A DNA stretch of 64,000 nucleotides from Streptomyces sp. NBC_00525 (GCF_036346595.1 NZ_CP107834.1:2170001-2234000), one strand, 5' to 3'; shown: positions 18,576-28,060, counted from the first letter of the stretch. The notes: generated from the letters alone by a model not told the origin. Numbers and translations are program-made.

Positions 18576-19007
18576 TCAGGTCGCCGGGTACGCCTCGACG
18601 ACCCGGACCTCCTCCTCGGTGATCTCGCCGTCCACGATCCGGTACGAGCGGAACTGGAAGGGGCCCGCGTCGTCGGTGTCCGCGGTGGAGACCAGCACGT
18701 AGTGGGCGCCGGGCTCGTTGGCGTACGTGACGTCGGTGCGCGAGGGGTACGCCTCGGTCGCCGTGTGCGAGTGGTAGACGATCACGGGCTCCTCGTCCCG
18801 GTCGTCCATCTCGCGGTAGAGCTTGAGCAGGTCGGCGGAGTCGAACTCGTAGAACGTGGGCGAGCGCGCGGCGTTGAGCATCGGGATGAAGCGCTCGGGG
18901 CGGCCGCTGCCCTCGGGGCCGGCGACGACGCCGCACGCCTCGTCGGGGTGATCGGCGCGGGCGTGCGCCACGATCCGGTCGTACAGCGTCTGGGTGATGG
19001 TCAGCAT
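18576..19007 (-). CDS. mec: JAMM/MPN+ metalloprotease of the sulfur-carrier cysteine pathway (Mec)
   Basis: A 143-residue zinc protease with a complete JAMM motif: Glu23 in DEACGVV and H79-S-H81-x7-S89-x2-D92 (HSHTATEAYPSRTD). The mycobacterial homologue Mec+ releases cysteine from the CysO-Cys adduct; related enzymes in thiocarboxylate pathways also cut carrier precursors after the diglycine. Because the neighbouring carrier ends GG-MN, this enzyme probably does both: unmasking the carrier and later freeing the product. It lies upstream of the leader ORF, so it may be transcribed separately from cysO-cysM. Confidence 0.92.
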   Translation of the reverse strand: MLTITQTLYDRIVAHARADHPDEACGVVAGPEGSGRPERFIPMLNAARSPTFYEFDSADLLKLYREMDDRDEEPVIVYHSHTATEAYPSRTDVTYANEPGAHYVLVSTADTDDAGPFQFRSYRIVDGEITEEEVRVVEAYPAT

Positions 19008-19099
19008 GGCGCCCAGGATAGGCCGACCGGCCCCGGTGTACCGAGGGGTGGTACGCGGGGGCCCGTATCGTGGGACGTCGCTGGTGGGGGCCGTACGCC

Positions 19100-20548
19100 T
19101 TAGCGCCTCGTACGCCCGGCGAAGGCCCGGCCCCGCGGGTCGCGGGAGCGCAGGACCAGGTAGGAGACGCCCAGGATCAGGGCCCACAGCGGGGCGCAGT
19201 ACAGCGAGATCCTGGTGTCCTCGTCGATGCCCATCATGACGACGACCACGGCGATGAAGGCGAGCGCGAAGACGCTGGTGTACGGGGCGCCGGGGGCCCG
19301 GAACGTGGACTGCGGGAGCAGTCCGCGCGCGGCCAGGCGGCGGTAGCGGAGCTGGCTGACCAGGATCATGATCCAGGCCCACATGCCGGAGATCGTGGCG
19401 AAGGAGACGACGTAGGTGAAGGCTTCGCCGGGCCACTGGTAGTTGATCCAGACGCCGACGAGCATGAGGGCGGCGGAGAACGTGGTGCCGACGAGCGGGG
19501 TGCCGCCGCGGGTGAGCCGGGTGAAGAGTTCCGGGCCCTGGCCGTTGAGCGCGAGGTCGCGCAGCATGCGGCCGGTGGAGTACATGCCGGAGTTGCAGGA
19601 GGAGAGCGCGGCGGTCAGGACGACGAAGTTGACGATGCCGGCGCCGAGGCCGAGGCCCATCTTCCGGAACGCCTCGACGAAGGGTGAGACGCCCGGCGAG
19701 AACGCGGTCCACGGCACCACCGAGAGGATCATGACCAGGGCGCCGACGTAGAAGACGGCGATGCGCCAGGGGACGGTGTTGATGGCCCTGGGCAGCACGG
19801 TCGCGGGGTCCTTGGACTCGCCGGCGGTGACGCCGACGAGTTCGACGGCGAGGAAGGCGAACATCACGATCTGGAGCGTCATCAGGGTGCCCTTGATCCC
19901 GTGCGGGAAGAAGCCGCCGTCGGACCAGAGGTGGGTGACGCTCGCGGTGTCCCCGGCGTCGGAGAAGCCGAGGGTGAGGATGCCGGCGCAGATGAGGATC
20001 ATGCCGACGATGGCGGTGACCTTGACCATCGAGAACCAGAACTCCAGCTCGCCGAAGAGCTTCACGGAGATGAGGTTCACGCCGTAGAGGACGACCGTGA
20101 AGCCGAGGGCGGAGACCCAGGGCGGGATGGCGAACCAGTAGGTCATGTACTGGGCGGCGGCGGTGACTTCGGTGATGCCGGTGACGACCCAGAACAGCCA
20201 GTACGTCCAGCCGGTGACGAAGCCCGCGAAGGGGCCGACGAATTCGCGGGCGTACTCCGAGAAGGAGCCGGACACCGGGCGGTACATGAGGAGTTCGCCC
20301 AGGGTCCGCATGATGAAGAAGATGACCAGTCCGGCCACGGCGTAGGCGAGGACGATGCTGGGGCCGGCCTTGGCGATGGCCTTGCCGGCGCCGAGGAAGA
20401 GCCCGGTGCCGATGGCGCCGCCGATCGCGATCATCTGGATCTGGCGGGCGCCGAGCGCTCTGCGGTAGCCCTCGGCGGAGGTGGTGGTGTCCGCGGCCGC
20501 GGGGTGCGGGCCGTCCTGCCCCTTGTCGTCGATCTGCGCGGATGTCAT
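19100..20548 (-). CDS. Amino-acid permease (APC superfamily, AAT type)
   Basis: A 482-residue protein with 12 hydrophobic helices. The first helices carry the family signature (RQIQMIAIGGAIGTGLFLGAG), then GELLMYRPVSGSFSEYA and the helix-4 region GWTYWLFWVVTGITEVTAA. These match proton-coupled aromatic/GABA/proline permeases of the AAT family; the actual amino acid cannot be told. It precedes mec by 92 bp on the same strand, so read-through is possible but not shown. Confidence 0.9.
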   Translation of the reverse strand: MTSAQIDDKGQDGPHPAAADTTTSAEGYRRALGARQIQMIAIGGAIGTGLFLGAGKAIAKAGPSIVLAYAVAGLVIFFIMRTLGELLMYRPVSGSFSEYAREFVGPFAGFVTGWTYWLFWVVTGITEVTAAAQYMTYWFAIPPWVSALGFTVVLYGVNLISVKLFGELEFWFSMVKVTAIVGMILICAGILTLGFSDAGDTASVTHLWSDGGFFPHGIKGTLMTLQIVMFAFLAVELVGVTAGESKDPATVLPRAINTVPWRIAVFYVGALVMILSVVPWTAFSPGVSPFVEAFRKMGLGLGAGIVNFVVLTAALSSCNSGMYSTGRMLRDLALNGQGPELFTRLTRGGTPLVGTTFSAALMLVGVWINYQWPGEAFTYVVSFATISGMWAWIMILVSQLRYRRLAARGLLPQSTFRAPGAPYTSVFALAFIAVVVVMMGIDEDTRISLYCAPLWALILGVSYLVLRSRDPRGRAFAGRTRR

Positions 20549-20651
20549 TGGCTGCGCCCTTCTCCGGCCGGATCACCAGTAGACGCGGGCCGGGCGGGCG
20601 GGGCGCAGCCGAGGGCGGCCGTTCAGGTGACGCGGGGGTCCTCGGTGGGCG

Positions 20652-21233
20652 TCACGGCATCATCGTCTCGACGAGGGTCTCCTGGAGGGCGCCGAGCCAG
20701 AGGTAGGCCATGACCATGGGCTTGCGGGGGTCGCTGTCGGGGAGCCGGTAGAGGGAGCCCTCCTCGCCGTCGTCCTCGTCGGTGACCTCCAGGCGGGTGC
20801 CGATGGTGAGCCGGAGGTCGTTGAGCGAGCCGAGCCAGTTGCGGCACTCCTCGGCGTTGAGCGTGAGTACGGCCGCTTCGTCGCCGGCGGGCGTCAGGGC
20901 GTCCAGGGTGCGTACGACGGCGAGGGCGTCCTCGCGCTTGCGGGTGCGCAGGTCGTTCTCGGTGAAGCGGCGGAACTCGGCGGAGGCGGCGCGCAGTTCG
21001 TCGTCCCCGTCGCCGTACGCCTCGGGGAAGAGGCGGGCCAGGGCCGGGTCGGCGGGCGGTTCGCTGGGGCCCTCGGCGAAGAGGGCGGCGAGCGGGTCCT
21101 CGCCCTCGGCGGGCTCGTCGCCGGGGCCGATGAGTTCCAGGAGCTGGACGGCGAGGGAGCGCAGGATCGCGATCTCCACCTCGTCGAGCGCGACGGCCGC
21201 GCCGCCGGGGGTGGCCTCGAAGTGGCCGGCCAT
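20652..21233 (-). CDS. DUF2017 domain protein
   Basis: A 193-residue, acidic, soluble protein (FEATPGGAAVALDEVEIAILRSLAVQLLEL at the start, GSLYRLPDSDPRKPMVMAYLWLGALQETLV at the end) matching the actinobacterial DUF2017 family. It lies 72 bp downstream of clpS on the same strand. ClpS-DUF2017 adjacency is widely conserved in Actinobacteria, which suggests a link to the N-end-rule/Clp proteolysis pathway, but the biochemical role is unknown. Confidence 0.85.
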   Translation of the reverse strand: MAGHFEATPGGAAVALDEVEIAILRSLAVQLLELIGPGDEPAEGEDPLAALFAEGPSEPPADPALARLFPEAYGDGDDELRAASAEFRRFTENDLRTRKREDALAVVRTLDALTPAGDEAAVLTLNAEECRNWLGSLNDLRLTIGTRLEVTDEDDGEEGSLYRLPDSDPRKPMVMAYLWLGALQETLVETMMP

Positions 21234-21305
21234 GGGTTCTCTCCGATGATGGTCGGGCGGGCGGTGCGGAAGGGACCGTGCGGGGTGGGCGCCGCGCGTG
21301 CGGCG

Positions 21306-21620
21306 CTAGTTGCGGTCCTGGGTGAGCGTGGCCCACAGGCCGTAGCCGTGCATGGCCTGGACGTCGCGTTCCATCTCCTCGCGGGTGCCGCTGGAGACGA
21401 CGGCGCGGCCCTTCTGGTGGACGTCCAGCATCAGCTTGCGCGCCTTGTCCTTGGAGTAGCCGAAGTACGCCTGGAACACATAGGTCACATAGCTCATGAG
21501 GTTGACCGGGTCGTTGTGGACCAGCGTCACCCAGGGGACGTCGGGCTCGGGGACGACGAGGTGTTCCTCGGCCGATTCGGGACGTTCGATCTCTGCGGGG
21601 GCGACGCTCACCTGTCCCAT
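21306..21620 (-). CDS. clpS: ATP-dependent Clp protease adaptor ClpS
   Basis: A 104-residue adaptor that binds N-end-rule substrates and hands them to ClpC/ClpA-ClpP. The core [20 protein letters not shown] contains the NDP-x-N signature that holds the substrate's N-terminal residue, followed by [21 protein letters not shown] and [17 protein letters not shown] 21620 is chosen because the upstream in-frame residues are not family-like. It is divergent from pncB with 101 bp between them. Confidence 0.94.
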   Translation of the reverse strand: MGQVSVAPAEIERPESAEEHLVVPEPDVPWVTLVHNDPVNLMSYVTYVFQAYFGYSKDKARKLMLDVHQKGRAVVSSGTREEMERDVQAMHGYGLWATLTQDRN

Positions 21621-21721
21621 GCTGCCACTCACAGTGGCCCATCGCACAAACGGCCCCACGCCGCGCCACCCCCGGCACCCCCATCTCGTCACTTTGACGA
21701 AATAGGGGTAGCATCCCCGGC

Positions 21722-23050
21722 ATGAACTCTCCGGACCTCGCGCGGCGGGTCGGTGTGCCGTCGACCGCGCTCTTCACCGACCAGTACGAGCTCACGATGG
21801 TGCAGGCCGCGCTGAAGGGCGGCACGGCCGGGCGGCGCTCCGTCTTCGAGGCGTTCACCCGCCGGCTGCCCGAGGGCAGGCGCTACGGCGTCGTCGCCGG
21901 CACCGGACGGGTCCTGGACGCGGTGGAGAACTTCCACTTCGACGACGAGATGCTCGGCTTCCTGCGCGACCGGGCCGTCGTGGACGGGCCGACCCTGGAC
22001 TATCTGGCGGACTACCGGTTCAGCGGCGACATCTGGGGCTACCCGGAGGGCGAGGTGTACTTCCCGGGCTCGCCGATCCTGCGCGTGGAGGGCTCCTTCG
22101 CCGAGTGCGTGCTGCTGGAGACGGTGATCCTGTCGATCCTCAACCACGACTCGGCGATCGCCGCCGCGGCCTCCCGGATGTCGGCGGCGGCGGGCGGGCG
22201 CGGGCTGATCGAGATGGGCGCGCGCCGCACCCACGAGCTGTCGGCGGTCGCCTCGGCGCGCGCCGCGTACATCGGCGGCTTCGACACCACGTCCGACCTT
22301 GCCGCCGGCTTCCGCTACAACATCCCGACGGTCGGTACGAGCGCCCACGCCTTCACCCTGCTGCACGACTCGGAGCGGGACGCCTTCACGGCCCAGGTGG
22401 ACTCGCTGGGGCGCGGGACGACGCTGCTGGTCGACACGTACGACGTGACGGAGGCCGTCCGCGCGGCGGTCGAGATCGCCGGGCCCGAGCTGGGCGCGGT
22501 GCGAATCGACTCCGGCGACCTGCTGCTCGTCGCCCACCGGGTGCGCCAGCAGCTCGACGAGCTGGGCGCCACCGGGACGAAGATCGTGGTCACCTCGGAC
22601 CTGGACGAGTACGCCATCGCCTCGCTGGCCGCCGCCCCGGTGGACGCGTACGGGGTGGGCACGCAGCTCGTCACCGGCAGCGGGCACCCCACCTGCTCGA
22701 TGGTCTACAAGCTCGTCGCCCGCGCAGGGTCCGCCGACCCGGCCGACGAGCTGCGCCCGGTCGCGAAGAAGTCGATGGGCGCGAAGTCGTCCAAGGGCGG
22801 CCGCAAGTGGGCGGCGCGCCGGCTGGACGAGCACGGGGTCGCGGAGGCCGAGGTCGTCGGCACCGGGCCGGTCCCGGAGGAGCTGGCCGGCCGGCAGCTG
22901 CTGGTGGAGCTGGTCCGGGGCGGCGAGGTGGTCGCCCGCGAGCCGCTGGACGCGGCGCGGGAGCGGCACATCGCGGCGCGGGAGGGGCTGCCGCTGTCGG
23001 CGACGCAGCTGTCGCGCGGCGAGGCGGTCATCCCCACCGAGTACGTGTGA
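21722..23050 (+). CDS. pncB: Nicotinate phosphoribosyltransferase
   Basis: A 442-residue enzyme that converts nicotinate and PRPP to nicotinate mononucleotide in the Preiss-Handler NAD salvage route. The start [19 protein letters not shown] is the family signature, with [31 protein letters not shown], the PRPP-binding [19 protein letters not shown] and [13 protein letters not shown] later. Length and order are normal. The next gene encodes nicotinamidase, which supplies its substrate. Confidence 0.95.
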   Translation: MNSPDLARRVGVPSTALFTDQYELTMVQAALKGGTAGRRSVFEAFTRRLPEGRRYGVVAGTGRVLDAVENFHFDDEMLGFLRDRAVVDGPTLDYLADYRFSGDIWGYPEGEVYFPGSPILRVEGSFAECVLLETVILSILNHDSAIAAAASRMSAAAGGRGLIEMGARRTHELSAVASARAAYIGGFDTTSDLAAGFRYNIPTVGTSAHAFTLLHDSERDAFTAQVDSLGRGTTLLVDTYDVTEAVRAAVEIAGPELGAVRIDSGDLLLVAHRVRQQLDELGATGTKIVVTSDLDEYAIASLAAAPVDAYGVGTQLVTGSGHPTCSMVYKLVARAGSADPADELRPVAKKSMGAKSSKGGRKWAARRLDEHGVAEAEVVGTGPVPEELAGRQLLVELVRGGEVVAREPLDAARERHIAAREGLPLSATQLSRGEAVIPTEYV

Positions 23051-23202
23051 CGCGGCCCGTCCGGCGTACCGACGCGCCCCGCCGGGACACCGGACGGGCT
23101 TGATTTCCCCCTCGCCCCGCTGGAATCTCTAGTGACGGAACCATCTCCCCGTACCGCTCCGCACCGCTCCCCCACCGCTCCCCACCCCGAAGGACCACCG
23201 CC

Positions 23203-23787
23203 ATGCACCGCGCCTTGATCGTCGTGGACGTTCAGAACGACTTCTGTGAGGGCGGGAGCCTCGCCGTGGCGGGGGGTGCCGATGTCGCCGCCGCCATCAC
23301 GGACCTGATCGGCGAGAGCCGGCCCGCCTACCGGTACGTGGTGGCCACGCGGGACCACCACATCGATCCGGGCGACCACTTCTCGGCCACGCCGGACTTC
23401 GAGCACTCCTGGCCGCCCCACTGCGTGGCCGGTACGGAGGGCGTGGGCTTCCACCCCAATTTCGCCCCGGCGGTCGCCTCCGGGGCGATCGACACGGTGT
23501 TCGACAAGGGGGCCCACGCGGCGGCGTACAGCGGCTTCGAGGGGCTCGACGAGAACGGCACCGGGCTCGCCCGGTGGCTGCGCGAGCGGGACGTCAGCGA
23601 GGTCGACGTGGTCGGCATCGCGACCGACCACTGCGTCCGGGCCACCGCGCTGGACGCCGCCCGCGAGGGCTTCACCACGCAGGTGCTGCTCGGCCTGACG
23701 GCGGGGGTCGCCCCGGCGACGACGGAGCGGGCGCTGACGGAGCTGCGCGAGGCGGGCGTGGCGCTGACGGGCGAGCCGGTCGTCTGA
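23203..23787 (+). CDS. pncA: Nicotinamidase (isochorismatase fold)
   Basis: A 194-residue cysteine hydrolase that deamidates nicotinamide to nicotinate. The catalytic triad is readable: Asp9 in VVDVQNDFCEGG, Lys102 in VFDKG and Cys144 in IATDHCVRATALDA. The metal-site segment RDHHIDPGDHF and PPHCVAGTEG are also present. GAAGGACC lies a few bases before ATG 23203. It lies 152 bp downstream of pncB on the same strand; the pair forms one NAD salvage unit. Confidence 0.95.
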   Translation: MHRALIVVDVQNDFCEGGSLAVAGGADVAAAITDLIGESRPAYRYVVATRDHHIDPGDHFSATPDFEHSWPPHCVAGTEGVGFHPNFAPAVASGAIDTVFDKGAHAAAYSGFEGLDENGTGLARWLRERDVSEVDVVGIATDHCVRATALDAAREGFTTQVLLGLTAGVAPATTERALTELREAGVALTGEPVV

Positions 23788-23803
23788 GCGGCCGTACGGG
23801 CGC

Positions 23804-23823
23804 CCCGGCCCTCCGGGGCCGGG
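23804..23823. terminator. Short terminator between pncA and the convergent hypothetical gene
   Basis: An 8-bp GC stem CCCGGCCC / GGGCCGGG with a 4-base loop in the 37-bp gap between the convergent stops. Confidence 0.55.
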
Positions 23824-23824
23824 C

Positions 23825-24178
23825 TCAGCCCCACGCGGCCGGGACGGCCGGTACAGCCGGTGCGGCGGCGGGTTCCAGCAGGGTGCGGATGGGGTGCCAC
23901 AGCTCCTCGGCCCGTTCCGGGCGGGCGCGCCAGAGCAAGCCGTCCGGGTGGTGCAGCACGGCGGTGATCTCGTCCGGGGTCGGCGGCTCGGCGTTGCCGC
24001 GCAGATACACGGCGCGCAGGCCCAGGTTGCGCAGCCGGGTCAGGGCGCGGGGCCGGTTGGCGGCGTGCACCAGGACCCGGACCGGAGTGCCGGGTCCGGG
24101 GCCCCCCGCCGGGCGCGGCAGGGTGATCGCGACGACCACACTGCCGTTCGGCAACTTGCTGAATCCTCCGCCTGCCAT
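23825..24178 (-). CDS. Hypothetical small actinobacterial protein
   Basis: A 117-residue soluble protein starting MAGGGFSKLPNGSVVVAITL, then VRVLVHAANRPRALTRLRNLGLRAVYLRGNAEPPTP in the middle and a Pro/Ala tail. No known domain is recognised. GGGGGAG eight bases before ATG 24178 supports the start. The alternating beta-helix pattern suggests a small alpha/beta fold. It sits between NAD salvage and the M6 protease and is conserved there in other streptomycetes as far as I remember. Confidence 0.65.
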   Translation of the reverse strand: MAGGGFSKLPNGSVVVAITLPRPAGGPGPGTPVRVLVHAANRPRALTRLRNLGLRAVYLRGNAEPPTPDEITAVLHHPDGLLWRARPERAEELWHPIRTLLEPAAAPAVPAVPAAWG

Positions 24179-24240
24179 ACGTACGCGCTCCCCCGTGAGA
24201 CGTCGTGTCAATAAGAAAGTGAACAGGGGCACCTAAACAC

Positions 24241-24276
24241 GATCGGCCGCCGCCCGCTAGTGGGCGACGGCCGATC
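24241..24276 (-). terminator. Terminator after the M6 protease gene
   Basis: A 9-bp stem GATCGGCCG / CGGCCGATC extended inward by CGCCC/GGGCG across one mismatch, with a 6-base loop, 26 bp after the protease stop. Confidence 0.75.
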
Positions 24277-24302
24277 ATGCTGTGACCTGCGGTGATGCGG
24301 TA

Positions 24303-26696
24303 CTACTTCTTCGAGGGGCCCACCTTGACGACCATCGTCTCGCCGCTGAGCGGCTCGCTGACGATGGTGATCCGGGTGTTGGTGTCAGGAACCTTGACGC
24401 TGCCGGTCGGGTTCTCCTTGTACCAGTACGTGCCCGTGCGGTCGTCGAAGGCCGGGACGCCGAGCTGCGGCTTGATCTTCACGGCCTGGTCGGCCGAGTG
24501 CAGCGTGAAGCCGTCCGTCGGGTACCAGCTGAACGGGGCGTCGAAGGGCTGGATCTTGTTGCGCATGATCGAGCCGTTCGACCACTTCAGCGGCTTCGCG
24601 TGTGCGTCCACCGGCAGGATCAGGCCCTGGCCGGGGTGCTGCGAGACGTTGTTGTCCTTCTGGGAGGTGTCCCACAGCCAGACCAGCAGGCCGTTCTGGT
24701 AGGGGAAGTGCTCGACCCAGTCCGGACGGGTCTTGGAGAAGCCGAAGTTGTACGGGCCGACCTGGAGGGTCTTGTCGTAGCTGACGTACTGGCGGTTCTC
24801 CGCGATGTAGTACTGCGGGTAGTTCTTGGTGAACGACGCGCCGACCCGCGAGAAGCCCTTGCTGGTCCAACCGTTGTCACCGGCCTCGGCGTTGTCCGAG
24901 AACAGCGCGGTGCCGTCCGCGGTCACCGAGATGGTGTCGGCGGTGAAGCCCTTGCCGCCCGCGCCGCCGTCGGTGGCGTAGCGGAAGCGGATGTCGATCT
25001 TCTGGCCCGCGTAGGCGTCCAGCGAGTACGACAGCTTCTTGTACGCGCCGGAGACGTCGGTCAGGGCCGGCTTGTCGCTGGCGTCGCGCGGGATGGCCTT
25101 GCCGTCGGCGGTGCCGTCGATCGCGGTCCAGCTGGTGCCGCCGTTGGTGGACACCTCGGTGTAGAGGTAGTCGTAGTCCTTCTCGATGTCCCACCAGCCC
25201 TGGAGGTCCAGGGACGCCTTGGTCTTGCCGGTGAGGTCGACCGGGCGGGACAGCGTGTTGCTGAGGTTGTCGCCCATGTCGCTCCACCACTGCGCGGCGC
25301 CCTCGGCGGGGGCCGTGACGTCGGTGGTGACGGGCTTCTCGGGCAGCGTGACGACGAGCGCCTGCTTGTCCTTGGTGTTGTACTCGGAGACGCCCAGCTT
25401 GTGGGTGGACTTCGTGGCGGCCTTGGCCTCGTCGAAGTTCAGCCAGCCCAGCTGGAGCTTGTCCCAGGCGGTCATGTCACCGGGCATGTCCCCGATGCTG
25501 TCCTTGCCGGTGCCGAGCCAGGAGCCCGCCGACATCAGCGACCAGAAGCCGACCGAGTTCTCGGCGGTGTTGGTCGTGTCGTAGAGGTCCGGGAGACCGA
25601 GGTCGTGGGCGTACTCGTGGGCGAAGACGCCCAGTCCGCCGTTCTCGGGCTGCGCGGTGTAGTCGCCGACCCAGATGCCGGTGTCGCCGATCTCGGTGCC
25701 GCCCGCCTTGTTGGCGGAGGGGCCGGTGGCGCCGACGTTGGTGCCGTACGCGTACCAGCGGTGCGCCCAGATGGCGTCGGCGCCCTGGGCACCGCCGCCG
25801 GCGGACTCGTCCTCACCCGCGTGCACGATCTGGAAGTGATCGATGTAGCCGTCGGGCTCGTTGAAGTTGCCGTCGTTGTCGAAGTCGTAGCGGTCCCACT
25901 TGTCGTACTCCGACAGGTCCGCCTTGATCTGGTCGAGCGTGCGGCCCTTCGCCTTCTGGTCCGCGACCCAGGCGTTGACGCCGTCCCGGACCATGTCCCA
26001 GGAGTTGGCGCAGTTGCTCTGGCCGCAGTAGTTCGAGCCGTACCGGGCCTCGTTGTACGGGACCTTGACCCAGTCGGAGACCTCGCCCTCGACCGAGTAG
26101 CGGCCGGACGACGTCTTCTCGTAGTACGTCTTGAGCGAGTTGGTGCCCGCGCCCTCGCCGAAGTACAGCTGCTGGAAGTGCGCCTGGTCGTAGTCGGCCT
26201 GCCAGGCGGTGCTGTTGTCCTTCTTCGGGTCCGGCTGGGCTATCTGGTTGTGCAGCGGGCCCGGCGTGCCGCCGTAGGCCGGGACGGGCGGCTTGGGGCC
26301 GTCGCCGTCCGGGTCGTACATGGTCGTGTTGTCGACCTTGTCGCCGAACTCCACCAGGACGGTGAAGATCTTGTCGGTCTTCTCGCGGCCCAGCTCGACG
26401 TACTTCTTGTCGTCGAGCTTGACGACCTTGGAGCCTCCGCGCGACGAAACCTTCTTGTCGCCGGATATGACCTGTTCCAGGGCAGCCTGGCGCTGAGCGG
26501 CCTGCTGCTTGCTGAACGGGCCCTCCAGGTTGTGTTCGCCGCCCCTGGCCGACGCCGGGTCCCGGCGGTCGATCTTGGCGGTGCCTGACGCCTGGTCATC
26601 AGCCTGAGCGGTGGCGAAGGCGGATGCGGTTGCGGCGGTCGCGGCCATGGCCACGACAATCGCTCCGGTCCGAAGCGCCCGTCTCTTAATGATCAC
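24303..26696 (-). CDS. Secreted immune inhibitor A-type metalloprotease (peptidase M6)
   Basis: A 797-residue protein with a Sec signal (RRALRTGAIVVAMAATAATASAFA), a propeptide (to about residue 110), and a zinc-metalloprotease domain with the HEYAHDLGLPD motif (His360, Glu361, His364). Asp/Asn-rich calcium-binding stretches (YDPDGDGP, YDFDNDGNFNEPDGY) precede it. The C-terminal half holds beta-rich sequence resembling the MAM/carbohydrate-binding-like modules of InhA proteases (DLQGWWDIEKDYDYLYTEVS). GTG 26696 is the only start consistent with the signal peptide. It is expected to degrade extracellular protein during nutrient scavenging or development. Confidence 0.93.
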   Translation of the reverse strand: MIIKRRALRTGAIVVAMAATAATASAFATAQADDQASGTAKIDRRDPASARGGEHNLEGPFSKQQAAQRQAALEQVISGDKKVSSRGGSKVVKLDDKKYVELGREKTDKIFTVLVEFGDKVDNTTMYDPDGDGPKPPVPAYGGTPGPLHNQIAQPDPKKDNSTAWQADYDQAHFQQLYFGEGAGTNSLKTYYEKTSSGRYSVEGEVSDWVKVPYNEARYGSNYCGQSNCANSWDMVRDGVNAWVADQKAKGRTLDQIKADLSEYDKWDRYDFDNDGNFNEPDGYIDHFQIVHAGEDESAGGGAQGADAIWAHRWYAYGTNVGATGPSANKAGGTEIGDTGIWVGDYTAQPENGGLGVFAHEYAHDLGLPDLYDTTNTAENSVGFWSLMSAGSWLGTGKDSIGDMPGDMTAWDKLQLGWLNFDEAKAATKSTHKLGVSEYNTKDKQALVVTLPEKPVTTDVTAPAEGAAQWWSDMGDNLSNTLSRPVDLTGKTKASLDLQGWWDIEKDYDYLYTEVSTNGGTSWTAIDGTADGKAIPRDASDKPALTDVSGAYKKLSYSLDAYAGQKIDIRFRYATDGGAGGKGFTADTISVTADGTALFSDNAEAGDNGWTSKGFSRVGASFTKNYPQYYIAENRQYVSYDKTLQVGPYNFGFSKTRPDWVEHFPYQNGLLVWLWDTSQKDNNVSQHPGQGLILPVDAHAKPLKWSNGSIMRNKIQPFDAPFSWYPTDGFTLHSADQAVKIKPQLGVPAFDDRTGTYWYKENPTGSVKVPDTNTRITIVSEPLSGETMVVKVGPSKK

Positions 26697-27078
26697 GTGA
26701 TGCAGTCCTCCCCGGCGTCCGCGTCGGCGGCCCGGAGGTGTAGGAGAGGCCGCGCGCGCGGAAACGCGTCACAAGTGACGACATTCGACCGGAGTTACGG
26801 GAGAAAAGACAGACCTTGACTTGGACAGAGCAAGTGCACTATGCAGGAGCACCATTCCGGTATCCGGACGAAATGTCGCTCCCTGTCCGTGACCTACCGG
26901 TGCGTCAGAAGCGTGCCCGGGCGCCCGGGATGACTCCGTGCGCCCCCTGTGCACCGGCACTGTGGGTTAGGTTACGCTTACCAGCCGTTCCTCACGGGCA
27001 TCCACCGACATAGAGTCGCTCGACAGCGCGACCGTGTCGAGAGAACGCCCATCCGACGTCCCGAGGACGGAATCAGCC
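26697..27078. other. Divergent intergenic region, M6 protease / small membrane protein
   Basis: These 382 bp hold no convincing ORF. They must contain the protease promoter on the minus strand and the promoter of the small membrane protein on the plus strand. The one distinctive element is the iron-box-like sequence at 26967-26985. Confidence 0.6.
26967..26985. promoter_or_regulatory. Iron-box-like sequence (candidate DmdR/IdeR site)
   Basis: TTAGGTTACGCTTACCAGC agrees with the IdeR/DmdR consensus TTAGGTTAGGCTAACCTAA at 14 of 19 positions, including the whole left half. It lies 94 bp upstream of the small membrane protein at 27079. The weak right half makes this only a candidate. Confidence 0.4.
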
Positions 27079-27366
27079 ATGCCGCGTCCCACTGCCGCAC
27101 AGCTCGTCTACGGTTCGGTCACCGTCGTCTTCGCGGACCTGGCCATGTTGCTGCTGTTCCAGGTCGGTTCGGGCGTCGGCATCGCCGTGGCCGGGACGGC
27201 CGCGCTCGCGCTCGGAATCGCCGTGTCCGTCACCGTACCCACCGGGCACCGCCGCCACACCGCGCGATCGGCGGAGTCGGCGGGCGCCGTCCCGGTGCCG
27301 GCGCCACGCCGCTCCGCGGCCGCCGCGGAGGGCCGGGCGCCCGTCTCCGCCCAGAGCCACCGCTGA
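27079..27366 (+). CDS. Small two-helix membrane protein, unknown function
   Basis: A 95-residue protein starting MPRPTAAQLVYGSVTVVFAD. Two adjacent hydrophobic helices (about 7-30 and 33-55) are followed by a basic, Ala/Pro-rich cytoplasmic or periplasmic tail (GHRRHTARSAES, APRRSAAAAEGRAP). No domain is recognised. An upstream in-frame ATG at 27034 would add 15 polar residues; 27079 is preferred because it directly precedes the membrane helix. A candidate iron box lies upstream. Confidence 0.6.
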   Translation: MPRPTAAQLVYGSVTVVFADLAMLLLFQVGSGVGIAVAGTAALALGIAVSVTVPTGHRRHTARSAESAGAVPVPAPRRSAAAAEGRAPVSAQSHR

Positions 27367-27391
27367 GCCCGGGCCGAGACCGGGCGAAATC

Positions 27392-28060
27392 TCAGTTGAC
27401 GGTCACCACCACGGTCTTGGCCGCCTTGTCCTGGAGGCCCTGCCGGTAGGGCTTGTCGGTGAACATCAGCACGATGTTGATGAGCCACCACAGGCACGGG
27501 CAGCACAGCAGCGCGGGCAGCCACAGCACCACGGCCCGCATGAACGCCGCCCCGGTGTCCGGCACCCGGCCGTCGTTGAGCATCGCGACCCGCATCTTCA
27601 GCAGCCGCTTGCCGAGGGTGCGGCCGTCCTTGTGCGTGAAGTACGTGTCGTACGCGACGTAGACCACCAGGCCGATCAGCGACCAGAGCAGCTGATGCCC
27701 GCTGTAGGTCTGGGCGAACAGATCGCTGACGTCGTCGTCGTTGCCGTTGCCGTTGGTGTTGCCGACCGCGCCGCCCCAGGGCAGTGAGATCAGGTAGAGC
27801 GGGATGGAGATGATCAGGAAGTCGATCAGCCGGGCCAGGATGCGCTTGCCCGGTTCGGCGAGCGGCGGCATCCCCGCCAGCGGGTCCGCGCCGTACGGCC
27901 CGCCGCCGCCCCCGTAGGGCCCCGGATCGTACGGGGGCGGCGGCGGGGGCGCGCCGTCGTAGGGCGAGCCGGACGACGGCGGCGGCTGGTCACCGGGCGG
28001 CCGCTTCCGGAACGGATCGTCCTCGGGCGGCTGACCGGGCGGCGGCTGATCGTTGCTCAT
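27392..28060 (-). CDS. RDD-family membrane protein (first of two)
   Basis: A 222-residue protein. The first 75 residues are a Pro/Gly-rich disordered head (PPPGQPPEDDP, PPPPPPYDPGPYGGGGG). The RDD domain follows: LARLIDFLIISIPLYLISLP carries the Arg-Asp pair in the first helix, and a second helix, DGRTLGKRLLKMRVA and a final hydrophobic pair with CCPCLWW complete it. RDD proteins are thought to be small-molecule transporters or membrane modulators; the substrate here is unknown. A foldback repeat (28103-28264) lies between it and a second RDD gene on the same strand. Confidence 0.85.
   Translation of the reverse strand: MSNDQPPPGQPPEDDPFRKRPPGDQPPPSSGSPYDGAPPPPPPYDPGPYGGGGGPYGADPLAGMPPLAEPGKRILARLIDFLIISIPLYLISLPWGGAVGNTNGNGNDDDVSDLFAQTYSGHQLLWSLIGLVVYVAYDTYFTHKDGRTLGKRLLKMRVAMLNDGRVPDTGAAFMRAVVLWLPALLCCPCLWWLINIVLMFTDKPYRQGLQDKAAKTVVVTVN

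Noticed and set aside
24282..26588. A 768-codon plus-strand frame opposite the M6 protease
   Set aside because: Val/Leu/Gly-rich shadow without motifs; the minus strand has a signal peptide and HEYAH zinc motif.
27367..27385. GCCCGG / CCGGGC stem between the small membrane protein and the first RDD gene
   Set aside because: Only 6 bp and common by chance at this GC content, so not listed as a terminator.
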